Assembly: GCA_018268695.1 (NCBI GenBank)
Contig: JAFDWD010001121.1
Location: forward strand, 124,001-188,000
Source of the DNA: Actinomycetota bacterium
Lineage (GTDB): Bacteria; Actinomycetota; Thermoleophilia; Solirubrobacterales; 70-9
Direction of reading: 5' to 3'
DNA: 64,000 bases
Under the pieces are notes generated by a model, which had not been told where the DNA came from, made no database searches, and worked only from the letters and a program-made list of their open reading frames with translations. Below are positions 34,223 through 43,291 of the stretch, piece by piece. Both the position numbers and the translations under genes were made by a program. Numbering within the stretch: the first letter of the stretch is position 1; each line of letters begins with the position of its first letter.

Positions 34223-34757
34223 CGTCTGCCTCCAGCCAGCGCAGGTGGTCTTCGAGCCAGTCGACGGCGGGTCCGCCGAAGCGGTCCCAGAGCTGATCGA
34301 CGTCGACCCGGGCGATCTGCTCGGGGGTCACGGCGCGGTCTTCTCGGTCCACGAGGACACCGGCGATCACCCCGACCAGACAGGCCTCGAGCGGACCGTG
34401 CTCGCGCAGGCAGTTCGGGCACCGGGCGCAGGGGGAGGCCTCGATGCGGATGACCTCCGACCAGGGCACCCGAGACGAGCCGACCCGCGCCGCGCAGGGG
34501 CCCATACCGCGCAGGGGGCCATCGGCGACGGGACGGTCGTCGCCGAAGCTGCGGTAGAGGGCGACATGACGGCGGGCCTTTTTGCTGGTTGACCAGAGCT
34601 CGCGCGCGAGCGCTAGCCGTCTTCTCGACTCGTTCGTCAGGGTCCTTCCGATCGAACAGCCACGCGAGGACCCTGGCGTCCTCAAGTGGGGAGCGACCTG
34701 CAAGATCGTCGACCGCGCAAGCGGGCCCCTCAGGCGCCTTCCGGGTCTTGCCATCAC
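34212..34757 (-). CDS. Cys-rich hypothetical protein
   Basis: 181 residues from GTG (GTGATG overlap with the upstream regulator stop). The basic N-terminal half has little structure; the later part has CARCPNCLREHGPLEACLVG, a Cys cluster suited to zinc binding, and ends RFGGPAVDWLEDHLRWLEAD. The true start may lie further inside. It is followed by a coupled zinc-ribbon gene. Confidence 0.45.
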   Translation of the reverse strand: MMARPGRRLRGPLARSTILQVAPHLRTPGSSRGCSIGRTLTNESRRRLALARELWSTSKKARRHVALYRSFGDDRPVADGPLRGMGPCAARVGSSRVPWSEVIRIEASPCARCPNCLREHGPLEACLVGVIAGVLVDREDRAVTPEQIARVDVDQLWDRFGGPAVDWLEDHLRWLEADGEV

Positions 34758-35152
34758 GCCGCGGCCCTTCCGCTCGCCTCGACCAGGGACCGGATCTCGG
34801 CCAGCAGATGCCCGGCGTCGGCGTCGGTCGGTAGGTCCGCCGCCGGCAGCACCAGTTCGGCGATCTTGTCAAGCATCGCGGCGTCGGAGCGGTGGAACGT
34901 CGCGCGTTCGGACAGCGCGTAGAAGTGCTCGACCGCGCCGCGCCGAGGCTCGGTCTTAACGAGGTCGAGCCAGTCGTATTCCAGCAGCGTTTTTACGTGG
35001 TAGCTGACGTTGCCGAGCGGTTCCTCGAGCACGCCCGCGATCTGATTGGGGCTGGCGACGCCGCCGAGTTGCCCGATCGTCTCCAAGATCGCGAGGCGCA
35101 ACGGGTGCGCCACGGCCTTGGCGTCGTTCGTCGGTGACGGTTCGGTCTTCAT
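34754..35152 (-). CDS. ArsR-family winged-helix regulator
   Basis: 132 residues. ATG at 35152 follows GAAAGGATGA. HPLRLAILETIGQLGG, PNQIAGVLEEPLGNVSYHVK (recognition helix) and LVKTEPRRGAVEHFYAL (wing) are a full ArsR-type HTH. No metal-binding Cys pair is present, so it is not an obvious metal sensor. First gene of the leftward block ending at 33398, so it probably autoregulates that block. Confidence 0.78.
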   Translation of the reverse strand: MKTEPSPTNDAKAVAHPLRLAILETIGQLGGVASPNQIAGVLEEPLGNVSYHVKTLLEYDWLDLVKTEPRRGAVEHFYALSERATFHRSDAAMLDKIAELVLPAADLPTDADAGHLLAEIRSLVEASGRAAA

Positions 35153-35544
35153 TTCATCCTTTCGACAGCATGGACGGTTGTTGGTCCTTTGATTCCTCGC
35201 GGCCGACCTCCGCCCCATCCTCGGAGGTGACCGCGCGCGATTGAAGTCTCCTGCGGGGAGAAGGCAAGCCTGATCCCTCGGGCAGGAAGGCGGACGGCGA
35301 AGGCGACCCGCTCCGGCCGAAGCCACGGAGTGGAGGGCCGAGATCCGAGGACACCGGCCTCGGCGTCTTCGCGGAGGTTGGAGTCGGGGTCGGCTTAGCC
35401 GATGCAGCCGCACAGGACCCGTACAGAAAGCAGGGGCACTCGGCCTCCCCCGGCTCCCGCGGAATCGGGGGCGGCCCGGTCGAAGCGGAGCGCGCCATTC
35501 GGTCCTGCAATCGCATCCCGGGCTCTGCGGGCTGATCGTCAGGT
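35153..35544. other. 392-bp intergenic region
   Basis: A minus-strand frame runs through it (ending just before the ArsR start) but is low-complexity Pro/Ser/Arg-rich and has no good ribosome binding site, so I do not call a gene. It should hold the promoter of the ArsR block. Confidence 0.4.
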
Positions 35545-36171
35545 TCAGGGATGCGGCCGGCCTCCGGCTCCGCCCAGGATCGGGCCGCCAGGGCCGAGGA
35601 CGTCCTCGACCTCCTCCAGGCAGGAGAGACAGAAGATCTCGCTCAGCTCGCCGTCGCTCAGCACAGGCGTCCCGTCGTTGGAGAGGCCGAGCAGATCGTG
35701 GCGGTACTCGAGGCGCAGGTGGTCCTCGGCTCCGCAGGCCGGGCAGCGCGCCGGGGCGCTGACCACCCGACCGGCGGTGCGCTCCTCGAGCTCCCGCACC
35801 GCGGGGATCGCGTTGTTGGCGAGCCCGAGCGCCCCCTCGACGATCGAGAGGGTCAGGGCCGCGATGTCCGAGCCCTCCCAGACCTCGCGGTCCGCCAGCT
35901 TGCGCATCTCCTCGGAGGCGGCGACGACGTGGGCTTCAGGGTAGGCGGTCGAGAAGACCGTGATCAGCGCCACGTCACTCTCTTCCACCGCGCTCGGATA
36001 GACAAGGATCTCGAGACCTTTCGGGCACTCGAGCACGGCCGCCCGGTGCAGTTCATCGAGCACGCGGTTCAGGTCATCGGCGCACGAAAATCCGTCAAGG
36101 CACCCCAAGTCCTCTTCGAGCGGGGCTGCGTGGTCACAAGGCTCGCGCTTGAGGCGAAACTCCTCGCCCAT
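35545..36171 (-). CDS. Zinc-ribbon hypothetical protein
   Basis: 208 residues. ATG at 36171 overlaps the upstream stop (TGATG). A middle part (ALTLSIVEGALGLANNAIP) loosely resembles the EAL-x-x-N-x-P segment of the DYGIEI domain. The C-terminal part has RCPACGAEDHLRLEYRHD and EIFCLSCLEEVEDV, two Cys pairs that could bind zinc. Function unknown. Confidence 0.55.
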   Translation of the reverse strand: MGEEFRLKREPCDHAAPLEEDLGCLDGFSCADDLNRVLDELHRAAVLECPKGLEILVYPSAVEESDVALITVFSTAYPEAHVVAASEEMRKLADREVWEGSDIAALTLSIVEGALGLANNAIPAVRELEERTAGRVVSAPARCPACGAEDHLRLEYRHDLLGLSNDGTPVLSDGELSEIFCLSCLEEVEDVLGPGGPILGGAGGRPHP

Positions 36172-36440
36172 CAGAAGCCGAACTCCCATCGCGGCCAGTC
36201 CACCGACTCCTCCGCGATCTGGGTCGCACGGCTTGCGACCTCGCTCTGGATCGGGCGCAGGGTCGTCTCTTCCCGCGCCCCCTCCACCTGGTCTAGGGCG
36301 ACTCCCTCATCGATGATCACGACGCGGTCGACGGTTCCCTCCCGCAGGTCGACGATCACCTCGACCGGAACGGTGTAAGCAACCTGGACCCGGAGGTCGA
36401 CATCGGTCTGCTGGCGTCGGGTAGGCGCTTTCTCAGCCAC
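36171..36440 (-). CDS. Small hypothetical protein, 89 residues
   Basis: GTG at 36440 with GGGAG upstream. Reads TDVDLRVQVAYTVPVEVIVD, then GTVDRVVIIDEGVALDQVEG, ending DWPRWEFGF. A compact beta-rich domain without membrane segments. Coupled to the downstream zinc-ribbon gene. No family recognised. Confidence 0.55.
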   Translation of the reverse strand: MAEKAPTRRQQTDVDLRVQVAYTVPVEVIVDLREGTVDRVVIIDEGVALDQVEGAREETTLRPIQSEVASRATQIAEESVDWPRWEFGF

Positions 36441-36524
36441 TTGGACTCCCTTTCGCGATTCGGGAAGCGGGTATGACCAGGGCGACGGCGCCCGCGGCGC
36501 CCGGCTGCGGCGGGCCGAATGCGC

Positions 36525-36905
36525 TCACGAGGGCCCCGCCTCCTCGAAGCCGGCGGCGGCGAGGACGCCCGCGACGGCGCGCAGGCGCCAGATCAGACTG
36601 CAGGTCTCCGTCGGCGAGTCGCCGTGGCTCAAGCCGCCGCTGACATAGACCAGCGCCCCGCGGACGATGAACTCCGCCACCTCACGCCAGCTCGTCAACG
36701 ATGTCTGCAGCTCGTGCAGGTCCAGATGGAGGCGGTGGCGGACGCGGCGAAGGCCGGCGGACTCCCCTGGATCCCAGTCATCGAAGTACTCGGGTTCCAG
36801 CACGTCGGCCGGCTCGATCGCCTCGACGGCACGATGCGCCGCGGCGAAGTCAGGGGTCTGCGTCTCGTCGATCACGAGGACCGAGACCAACAGCTCAGCA
36901 CTCAT
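36525..36905 (-). CDS. Hypothetical 126-residue protein
   Basis: ATG at 36905 follows GGAGGGAGCA and overlaps the stop of the upstream small gene (ATGA). It starts AELLVSVLVIDETQTPDFAA, like the first strand of the DYGIEI domain proteins, and contains WREVAEFIVRGALVYVSGG in the place of their second helix. A distant member of that domain family is possible. Function unknown. Confidence 0.5.
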   Translation of the reverse strand: MSAELLVSVLVIDETQTPDFAAAHRAVEAIEPADVLEPEYFDDWDPGESAGLRRVRHRLHLDLHELQTSLTSWREVAEFIVRGALVYVSGGLSHGDSPTETCSLIWRLRAVAGVLAAAGFEEAGPS

Positions 36906-37111
36906 TGCTCCCTCCGTTCCTTTCCTTTGTCACTGCGCCGGGCAGGGTCCGCCGTCTTCGGATCAGACCCCGAAGGGGCGGTGCCCTTGGAGCGGGCACG
37001 GGCGAGTTCCGCGCGCACCAGCTCCAGCCGACGCCGGCGTGCCGCCGGGCTCTCCGGCGGAGGCACGGTGCGGTCGCGCCGCCCCGCGTCGCCATGGCAG
37101 GGCGAGCTCAG
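36902..37111 (-). CDS. Small basic protein in the gap after the HsdM-like gene
   Basis: About 69 residues: DRTVPPPESPAARRRRLELV, RAELARARSKGTAPSGSDP, ending RRSDKGKERREQ. It fills the gap between the HsdM-like stop and the next gene and is coupled at both ends (CTGA at 37108-37111 and ATGA at 36902-36905), which supports it. A CTG start is inferred; a GTG 15 codons further in is the alternative. Highly charged, probably nucleic-acid binding. Confidence 0.4.
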   Translation of the reverse strand: MSSPCHGDAGRRDRTVPPPESPAARRRRLELVRAELARARSKGTAPSGSDPKTADPARRSDKGKERREQ

Positions 37112-38012
37112 ATCGAACCCCCGGCCGGCAGGATCTTCATCGCGCTCGGCATCTGCGCTGTCTTCACCCGCAAGCGCTGCGCATCGACCGCCTCGCGCTG
37201 TTCGCGCATCGCCCGCGCCGGCCAATCGGGCTCGGCCAGGGTGTCGGCGCAACCGATCACCACATTGGCCCCGAGGCCCCAGATGTGGGCGTTGACCGCC
37301 AGCCCGGCGACGGCGACCGGTGCGATGTCGCACCCATACCAGACGTGGTCGTGAGGGTCCTTCCCCTCGTCGCGGATCGCCTGGGCGGCGGCGCGCAACA
37401 AGCCTCCGGTGCCGGCAGTGGGGTCGCAGATCGACTGTCCCGCCGCCGATCCGGCAAGCGTCATCCGGGCCATCGCCTCCGCGACGCCCGGCGGCGTGTA
37501 GAACTCCCCGCGCGCCTTCCGCCCGCTGCGACTGCGCATCGTCGTGTAGACGACGCCGAGGAGGTCGACCTGGCGTGAGACCTCGAGGTCGAGCGTCATC
37601 TCGAGGAGGCCGGACTTGACCGCGGCGCGGGCGACCGCGCCGGCAGCGGCAAAGAGATGGCGATCGAGCGGCTCCGCGTTCAGCCACTCGCCGAAGGGCC
37701 CGCAGCGGAACGCGAGCTCGGGGCGGACGATCGTGAACAGGCACCAGACCTCGCCGAGGAGCCGGGCGATCTCCTCGTCGCCGGCCTGGAGGATCTGCTC
37801 GCCGGGGTCGGGGCCCTGCGGATCCGCCTGTCCGAGCAGGGCGAGCGCGGCGATGACGCCGACGCAAACGCCCTCGTCCGTCCCGGCGCCGGAGCTGTGC
37901 CAGGCGCGATCTACGGCCTCGGCGATGCGTGCGGCCGCCGCCAGGTGCTCGCTCAACGGCGGCGAAGGAATGTCCCGCGGAGCGGGTCTGCGGGCAGCTG
38001 GTCGTGTCGCAT
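37108..38012 (-). CDS. HsdM-like (N6-adenine methylase fold) protein lacking the catalytic NPPF/Y motif
   Basis: Residues typical of type I methylases are clear: RGEFYTPPGVAEAMARM, then SICDPTAGTGGLLRAAA (SAM motif) and YGCDIAPVAVAGLAVNAHIW. The chain ends soon after CADTLAEPDWPARA, where the catalytic NPPF/Y should follow, so it may bind SAM without methylating. The frame opens at a TTG (37956). However, an ATG at 38012 with GAGAGGAG upstream gives MRHDQLPADPL, and one added C near 37979 joins it to PRDIPSPPLSEHLAAAARIA. A single indel probably hides the true start. Confidence 0.7.
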
Positions 38013-38088
38013 GAGGTTCTCCTCTCGTAAGGGGATGTGCGAGGGCACGGCGCCGGTGCCGCGCCCTCGGGGATCGGGGTCCGGGCGC

Positions 38089-38307
38089 TCAGTCGCGGGA
38101 GCCCGCGGCGCGCCGGTAGTGGGCGATCACCTGGGTGGCGCTCAGACGGTGCGTCGGGATCGGGCGCCCGGTCAGTGAGGCGACGGTCAGCACCCGCCGG
38201 CGCAGCACCTCGTCCATCTCTGCCGGCCCGGTGACGAGGCCGTAGAAGCGATCGCCCCGCACGTCGGCCAGGACGATGTCACGGGCCTTGATCGGGGCCA
38301 GCTTCAA
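38089..38307 (-). CDS. Small hypothetical protein, 72 residues
   Basis: TTG at 38307 overlaps the upstream stop (TTGA), the coupling style of this block. Reads LKLAPIKARDIVLADVRGDR, then FYGLVTGPAEMDEVLRRRVL and PTHRLSATQVIAHYRRA. A beta-barrel-like strand pattern (DIVLADVRGDRFYGLV) may be an SH3-like fold. No known family. Confidence 0.5.
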   Translation of the reverse strand: MKLAPIKARDIVLADVRGDRFYGLVTGPAEMDEVLRRRVLTVASLTGRPIPTHRLSATQVIAHYRRAAGSRD

Positions 38308-38540
38308 GGCCGGGCCGCCTGTCCGCGGTATCGGGGGTGGCGGGCGCGCCAATCGGCGCGCACCTCGGCCTCGGGCCGCCGCCGCCGTTTGCCCGCGTTG
38401 CGACGCACCGCGCATTCCTCGCCGCCGGCGCAGCGCCAGTGCGAGTAGCGGCGGGATCCACGGAAGCCGCCGCCCAGGGATCTGTCGGCGGCCCGGTGGC
38501 CGCAGACGATGCAGGGCCCTTCGGCCGGCGGGGCGGTCAT
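38304..38540 (-). CDS. Small Cys-rich zinc-finger-like protein
   Basis: 78 residues from the ATG at 38540 (GGGGTGAG upstream). PCIVCGHRAADRSLGGG and HWRCAGGEECAVRRNAGKR give four Cys for one zinc site, with a basic tail (KRRRRPEAEVRADWRARH) suited to DNA binding. A longer start at about 38622 is possible (VVGAKEDPIADQEVRS reads well). It follows the ParB-like gene. Confidence 0.5.
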   Translation of the reverse strand: MTAPPAEGPCIVCGHRAADRSLGGGFRGSRRYSHWRCAGGEECAVRRNAGKRRRRPEAEVRADWRARHPRYRGQAARP

Positions 38541-38626
38541 CTCACCCCGCCCGGGCGCGGCCACGTCGGTGATAGATCGGACTTCCTGATCTGCAATCGG
38601 GTCTTCTTTCGCTCCTACCACGGGCG

Positions 38627-40411
38627 CTAGGCCGCGCCCGCCACCGCCGGCTCCGCCTCCTCGGGCTCCGGCTCGTCGTCGGGATCGGCCTCGGGCACCA
38701 GCTCGAGCGCCTCGCCCGAGAGGCCCGCACTCCGCGCGAGGCGGTCGCGGCCAGGCTCGGCGGCGGCCTCGGGCGTCGTGTAGAGGGGCGCCAGATCGGC
38801 GGCGCGCTCTTCGCCGAGGCAGGCCTCGGCCTCCCTCCACAGGGCCGCCGGCGCCAGCCCCTGCAGTTGCTCCTCGCGGCCGATGGTGTATGGGAGTTCG
38901 AGGTTCGGCCGCGCGGCCGCGCCGAGCACGCTCTGGTCGGCGAAGACGGCCGAGACGCACGCGGCGAAGATCCGGCCGATCAAGGCCGGGCCCGTGGATG
39001 CCTTGCGCCATTCGGCCTCGAGCAGGCCGGTGATCTCGTCGACCGAGGGGTATTCCTCGACCATCCTCGAGCCGCCCCGCCCGGGCCGGAAGTCGCGTTT
39101 GAGCCAGGCCTCGCGCACCACCCGGTGCCCGCCCGCGATCTCGCGGCCGAGGAACTCAAGGAAGAGCACCGCGATCACCCGGGCCTGGTCGAGTGAGACC
39201 TCGCCCTGGTAGTCGAAGCGGTTGGTCAGCTCGCGGTCCAGGTGGCCGTTGGCGGCCTTGCCCCGTAGGGCTTCCTCCTTGCGGCGTTCCCGGGCGGCCT
39301 TGGGATCCTCGCGTTCGGCCGGCATCTCGACGGGCTCACCGCGCTCGATCTCACCGCTGCTCTCGGCCAGCTCGGCGGCCGCCGCGCGCGCCCAGTCGGC
39401 GGCGAAGGCGGCGTCGACGAGGACACCAGAACGGCGGTAGGCCCCCTCGCGGTACTCGATCAACGCCTCGAAGGCGCGGGCCCGATCGGCATCTTCCTCG
39501 CTGACATGAGCGGTGCGTAGTTCGGCGGGGACCGATGCCAGGGAGCCGTCGATCGCCTCCAGCGCCTCCTCGACGCCGGGCACCTGGGACTCGGCGACGA
39601 GGCCCTCGGTGGCCGCGGTGGAGATCCGCGATGTGACCTCGTCGAGATTGACGGTGTCGTGGGGCCCGAAGGGGATCAGGAAAGCCCCGTCAGGCTGTTT
39701 CTCCTCGTCGGCGAGGCGTCGCAGCGCCGCGGCAGGGTCGCCGTCGAGCGCGGCCTGGCTCTGGGCCCCGCTCGCGACCCGCTCGGCGAGCGCCTCGGCG
39801 ACGCCGGGTGCCTTCGCGGCGATCGGCGCCAGGGTGGCCGCGTTCCGCAAGGTCAGCTCCCCCGCGGCGAGGCGCTCGCGCACCGGCTCGGGAAGCTCGA
39901 GCAGAGCCATGCGTGTCTCCGCCAGTTCATGGGTCATCCCGAGGTGGTCGGCCGCGCCCCCGAGGCTGAAGCCGAAGCGTGAGATCAGGCCCGCCAGGAG
40001 CATCGCCTCCTCGAGCGGGGTGAGTTTCTCGCGCAGCGCGTTCTCGGCGAACGCCATCGCCAGACGGGTCGGCTCGTCGACCTCCTCGTCGACCCCGAGC
40101 ACCATCGAGGGCACCCGCGGGCGCCCGGCCCGGCGGGCGGCGAGCCAACGCCGTTCGCCGGCGATCAGCTCGAAGTCCTCCTCGCCGAGTTCACGCACGA
40201 GGACCGTCTGCAGGGTCCCCATCCGCTCCGTCGAGGTCGTCAGCGTCGCCAGCGCCGGCTCCGAGGCGCTGCGGCGAGGGTTGGCGCCGGGCCTGATCCG
40301 GTCGACCGGCAGCCAGCGTAGGGGACGCTCGCGCTCCCCCATGCCGGCCTCGATCTGCTCCTGCCCCTCGATGTGGACCGGGGGCCTCTCCATCACGGTG
40401 GCGTTGCTCAT
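38627..40411 (-). CDS. ParB/RepB/Spo0J-like protein with long C-terminal extension
   Basis: 594 residues. ATG at 40411 is chosen because AGGAGG lies 5 bases upstream. The ParB N-terminal domain has LPVDRIRPGANPRR (near 33), IAGERRWLAARRAG (near 80, the GERR CTP-binding motif) and FAENALREKLTPLEEA (near 115). An HTH follows (GGAADHLGMTHELAETRMAL). The remaining 350 residues are not typical ParB. No ParA is adjacent. It may act in partition or, like other stand-alone ParB proteins, in DNA processing. It starts the block leading into VWA, MoxR and SNF2. Confidence 0.85.
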   Translation of the reverse strand: MSNATVMERPPVHIEGQEQIEAGMGERERPLRWLPVDRIRPGANPRRSASEPALATLTTSTERMGTLQTVLVRELGEEDFELIAGERRWLAARRAGRPRVPSMVLGVDEEVDEPTRLAMAFAENALREKLTPLEEAMLLAGLISRFGFSLGGAADHLGMTHELAETRMALLELPEPVRERLAAGELTLRNAATLAPIAAKAPGVAEALAERVASGAQSQAALDGDPAAALRRLADEEKQPDGAFLIPFGPHDTVNLDEVTSRISTAATEGLVAESQVPGVEEALEAIDGSLASVPAELRTAHVSEEDADRARAFEALIEYREGAYRRSGVLVDAAFAADWARAAAAELAESSGEIERGEPVEMPAEREDPKAARERRKEEALRGKAANGHLDRELTNRFDYQGEVSLDQARVIAVLFLEFLGREIAGGHRVVREAWLKRDFRPGRGGSRMVEEYPSVDEITGLLEAEWRKASTGPALIGRIFAACVSAVFADQSVLGAAARPNLELPYTIGREEQLQGLAPAALWREAEACLGEERAADLAPLYTTPEAAAEPGRDRLARSAGLSGEALELVPEADPDDEPEPEEAEPAVAGAA

Positions 40412-40462
40412 CGCCACCTCCTCTCATCTCGAAGTCGCGGCGCGCGGCGCCGCCTTGCTCTC

Positions 40463-42223
40463 TCAGCGGGCACCGAGGGCCTCGACCGCGACGCTGCCGA
40501 TCACCGCGGCGATCTCCAGGGGCACGCCGACGGAGACCAGTGCGCTCTCGCCGTGGGTGACGGGCTCGGAGCCGATCCCGATCGAGACCACGCCGCAGCC
40601 GCTCGCACGCAGCTCGCTGATGTTCCGCTCGCCGGCCTCGGCCCACGGCGCGGACACCCAGACGCCGTCGCCGACGAGGAACAGGAGCCGCGGCCGGCGG
40701 CGGTCAAACAACGGCAGCACCGCGCGCAGCAGCTCGATCCCCTCGCCGACATCCTCCGAGCCGCCGACGGCCGAGACCTCGGGCACCTCGCCGAGACGAC
40801 GGCCCGCCCGGCAGAGCAGCTTCGCCTCGTCGCCGAAGAGCGAGACCGCGGCCCGCCCGCCGACCTGCTCGACCGCCGTGTGGACCACCCAGGCGACCGA
40901 GGCGAGCGGTCCCTCGAATGGGCCCATCGAGCCCGAGACGTCGACCGCGATCCCGACCACCGGCTGCCATAGCTCGGCGAGGACGGTCCGCCGGGTGGCG
41001 AAGGCGAGGCCGCGGATCGGCGCCCCGCGCTCGAGCTCCGACGCCTGGCGCATCGCGCCGCGGCCCGAGAAGCGCCCGGGCGGGATGACACGCCCCTCGC
41101 GGACGAGGCGCTTGGAGCGCGCCTCCTGCAGGGCGTGGGCGAGGCGCCGGGCGGCCGTCCGCTCGATCGCGACCGGAGGCCGCCCGCCGGTCTCTGGGAT
41201 CCCGGGCCCGAGCCCGAAGCCGTGCCCTCGGAAGAGGGCCAGGCGCCTCGACGCCGCCGCTCCCCCCTCGGCGATCTCGCGGGCCAGCTTGCGCAGCTCG
41301 GGGTCGACACCGCCTTCTCGGGGGTCGAGTTCGACCGCGGCGGCGCGGGCGCTCCGCTCCGCGACGGCGAGTGGGCCGCTCGCCTCCTCCCAGCTGGGGG
41401 CATCGCCGTCTCCGGCGGCGCCACCTTCGCCTCCTTCGGCCTCCTCGCCGGGTCCCCCGCCCCCGGCGCCGCCGGCTTCCTCCTCCTCGGTCGGGGCGAG
41501 CTCGGCCAGGCGCCGGGCGCCCTCGGTCAGCGCCGCGATCGCGTCTCGGTCGGGCGCGGCGCAGACCTCGGCGACGATCTCCTTCACCGTCTCCAGGTCT
41601 TCGGCACCGAGAACGGTGGTGAAGCGCGCTTCGCTGTCGAGGACGTCGGCGGCACGCAGGTTGCCGGCGGGCACGCGCGAGCAGATCAGGACCGCGCCCT
41701 TCACGGCCCGGGCGCGGCTCATCGGCGCCAGCGGGTCCTCGGGTCGATGCTCGAGGAGGAGCTTGGTGATCGCTGCGCGCAGGTAGCGCGCGACCCGCGG
41801 GACCCCTTCGATCAGCCGAGCCTCCATGCGGCCCTCCTCGAGCCACTTCGCGCGTTCGAGCAGCTCTTCGGGGATCTCCTGCATCGCCCGGGGCGTCGGG
41901 GTGTGTTTGACGTGCCCGCACTCGTGGAAGAGGACGCCGAGGACGACGACGAGCGCCTTCAGCTGGTCGCCGTCGGGTTCGGCGGGGATCTCCTCCGGCG
42001 TGCAACCGAGCAGCTCGCCGTCGAGCAGGATCACGTTGGTGAGCCGGTTGACGAGGCCCGCGACCGGCGCCGAGGCCTTCGGGTAGCACTTGACGAGGAC
42101 CCCGCCGACGATCGAGAGCGCCGCCTTGGTCAGCGCGGCGCTCGCCTGGCCCCAGCCGCCCGCCATGGCCGAGGGCTGGACACGTTCGGCGGGCAGCCGC
42201 CGGAACGCCTCCTTCCAGCCCAT
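40463..42223 (-). CDS. Zincin-like peptidase domain plus VWA domain protein
   Basis: 586 residues. LFHECGHVKHTPTPRAM (near 98-106) is an HExxH-type zinc-peptidase motif. The middle is acidic, with EEEEAGGAGGGGPGEEA-type low complexity. The C-terminal VWA domain has the MIDAS signature VDVSGSMGPF (near 426), with FLVGDGVWV later. ATG at 42223 follows the MoxR stop by 2 bases. This is the typical partner of a MoxR-type AAA ATPase, as in CbbO/CobT- and RavA/ViaA-type pairs, which remodel or insert metal into target proteins. The peptidase motif suggests it may cut or only bind metal. Confidence 0.8.
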   Translation of the reverse strand: MGWKEAFRRLPAERVQPSAMAGGWGQASAALTKAALSIVGGVLVKCYPKASAPVAGLVNRLTNVILLDGELLGCTPEEIPAEPDGDQLKALVVVLGVLFHECGHVKHTPTPRAMQEIPEELLERAKWLEEGRMEARLIEGVPRVARYLRAAITKLLLEHRPEDPLAPMSRARAVKGAVLICSRVPAGNLRAADVLDSEARFTTVLGAEDLETVKEIVAEVCAAPDRDAIAALTEGARRLAELAPTEEEEAGGAGGGGPGEEAEGGEGGAAGDGDAPSWEEASGPLAVAERSARAAAVELDPREGGVDPELRKLAREIAEGGAAASRRLALFRGHGFGLGPGIPETGGRPPVAIERTAARRLAHALQEARSKRLVREGRVIPPGRFSGRGAMRQASELERGAPIRGLAFATRRTVLAELWQPVVGIAVDVSGSMGPFEGPLASVAWVVHTAVEQVGGRAAVSLFGDEAKLLCRAGRRLGEVPEVSAVGGSEDVGEGIELLRAVLPLFDRRRPRLLFLVGDGVWVSAPWAEAGERNISELRASGCGVVSIGIGSEPVTHGESALVSVGVPLEIAAVIGSVAVEALGAR

Positions 42224-42225
42224 CG

Positions 42226-43188
42226 CTATTCGACCCGCAGGGGATCGAGCGCCACGCCGCCCGTGACGTGGGCCTGGAGGGCCTCGCTCATCGCCACCCG
42301 CGACTCCTCGGGGCAGAGCCCGAGCAGGTTCCGGGCCGCCGTCAGCGGGTCGAAGACCGCCGCGACCGCCTTGAAGGCGAGGAGCTCGCGCAGCTGCGGG
42401 GCCCACGTCGCGGGTCCCGCCTCTCCCGGGGCGATGCCGGCGAGCGGGTCCTGCGCCTCGAACTCGCGGTTCAGCTTCTCGGCCGCCGACACCGCGTCGA
42501 CCGGGACGCCGAGGCGCCTGGCGGTCGCCGCGTCGAACCCGACGTAGACGTGGATCGCGCAGCGCGAGGCGAGCGCTTCGGAGAACGTCGTGCCGGGGAG
42601 GTTGGGGTTGTAGGCGATGATCGCGCCGAAGCCCTCCTCGGCCTCCACCACCTCCCCGCCGCACTCGTTCAGGGTCAGCCGGCGGCGGGCGTCGAGGGCG
42701 GGGAAGACGCGGCTCTGCACCCTCGGGTCACCCTGGGTGATGTCGTCGCCGAACCAGAGCTTGCCCTTCCGGAGCGCGCGGGTCAGCGAGCCGTCGCCCC
42801 ACTCCCATCCCTTCTCGGGGGCGGGGAAGAAGCTGCCGGTGATGTCCTCGACCTGGGTGCCCTCCGAGAACTCCTGGGTGATCACCCGGCCCTCGCCGAG
42901 CGCGGCCTCGACGAGGGTCGTCTTGCCGGTGCCCGGCGGGCCGTAGAGGCAGACGTTGAAGCCCGCCTCGATCGCCTTGCGGATGAACTCGACGTCGTCC
43001 ATGCCGGCGATCCGTCGGACGGTGTAGGGCTCGCGGCCCGCGCCGAGCGGGATGGTGCGTCCTTCCGGGGATCCTCCTTCGGAGCCCCCAAAGTCGGTTG
43101 GTTCGATGTCGACGCCGGCGGCCCTGGCCGCCATATGCCGAAGCGTGCTGACACCGCCCGTCTCCGGGCGTGCGGTTGCGGTGGTCAA
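42226..43188 (-). CDS. MoxR/CbbQ-family AAA+ ATPase
   Basis: 320 residues from a TTG with GAGAGGAG upstream. Walker A is LYGPPGTGKTTLVEAAL (near 79). The Walker-B region reads KLWFGDDITQGDPRVQS (near 145), with a GDD in place of the usual DE. The sensor-1 segment IIAYNPNLPGTTFSEALASR and the MoxR insert TGSFFPAPEKGWEWGDG follow. With the downstream VWA protein it forms a two-gene chaperone pair. A perfect 7-bp hairpin (GGGCGCC, 43219-43239) lies just upstream in the gap to the helicase gene. Confidence 0.87.
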   Translation of the reverse strand: MTTATARPETGGVSTLRHMAARAAGVDIEPTDFGGSEGGSPEGRTIPLGAGREPYTVRRIAGMDDVEFIRKAIEAGFNVCLYGPPGTGKTTLVEAALGEGRVITQEFSEGTQVEDITGSFFPAPEKGWEWGDGSLTRALRKGKLWFGDDITQGDPRVQSRVFPALDARRRLTLNECGGEVVEAEEGFGAIIAYNPNLPGTTFSEALASRCAIHVYVGFDAATARRLGVPVDAVSAAEKLNREFEAQDPLAGIAPGEAGPATWAPQLRELLAFKAVAAVFDPLTAARNLLGLCPEESRVAMSEALQAHVTGGVALDPLRVE

Positions 43189-43291
43189 ATCGTGCTCCTC
43201 TCTGAAGCTGTGATGGCAGGGCGCCGCCGGAGGGCGCCCACGGTCGGTCTGCGCCCGGGCGTCAACGCCGGGCGTGGTAGGTGGGCCGCGC

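Noticed and set aside
35154..35516. Minus-strand frame upstream of the ArsR gene
   Set aside because: Pro/Ser/Arg-rich, no good ribosome binding site, no family-like segments.
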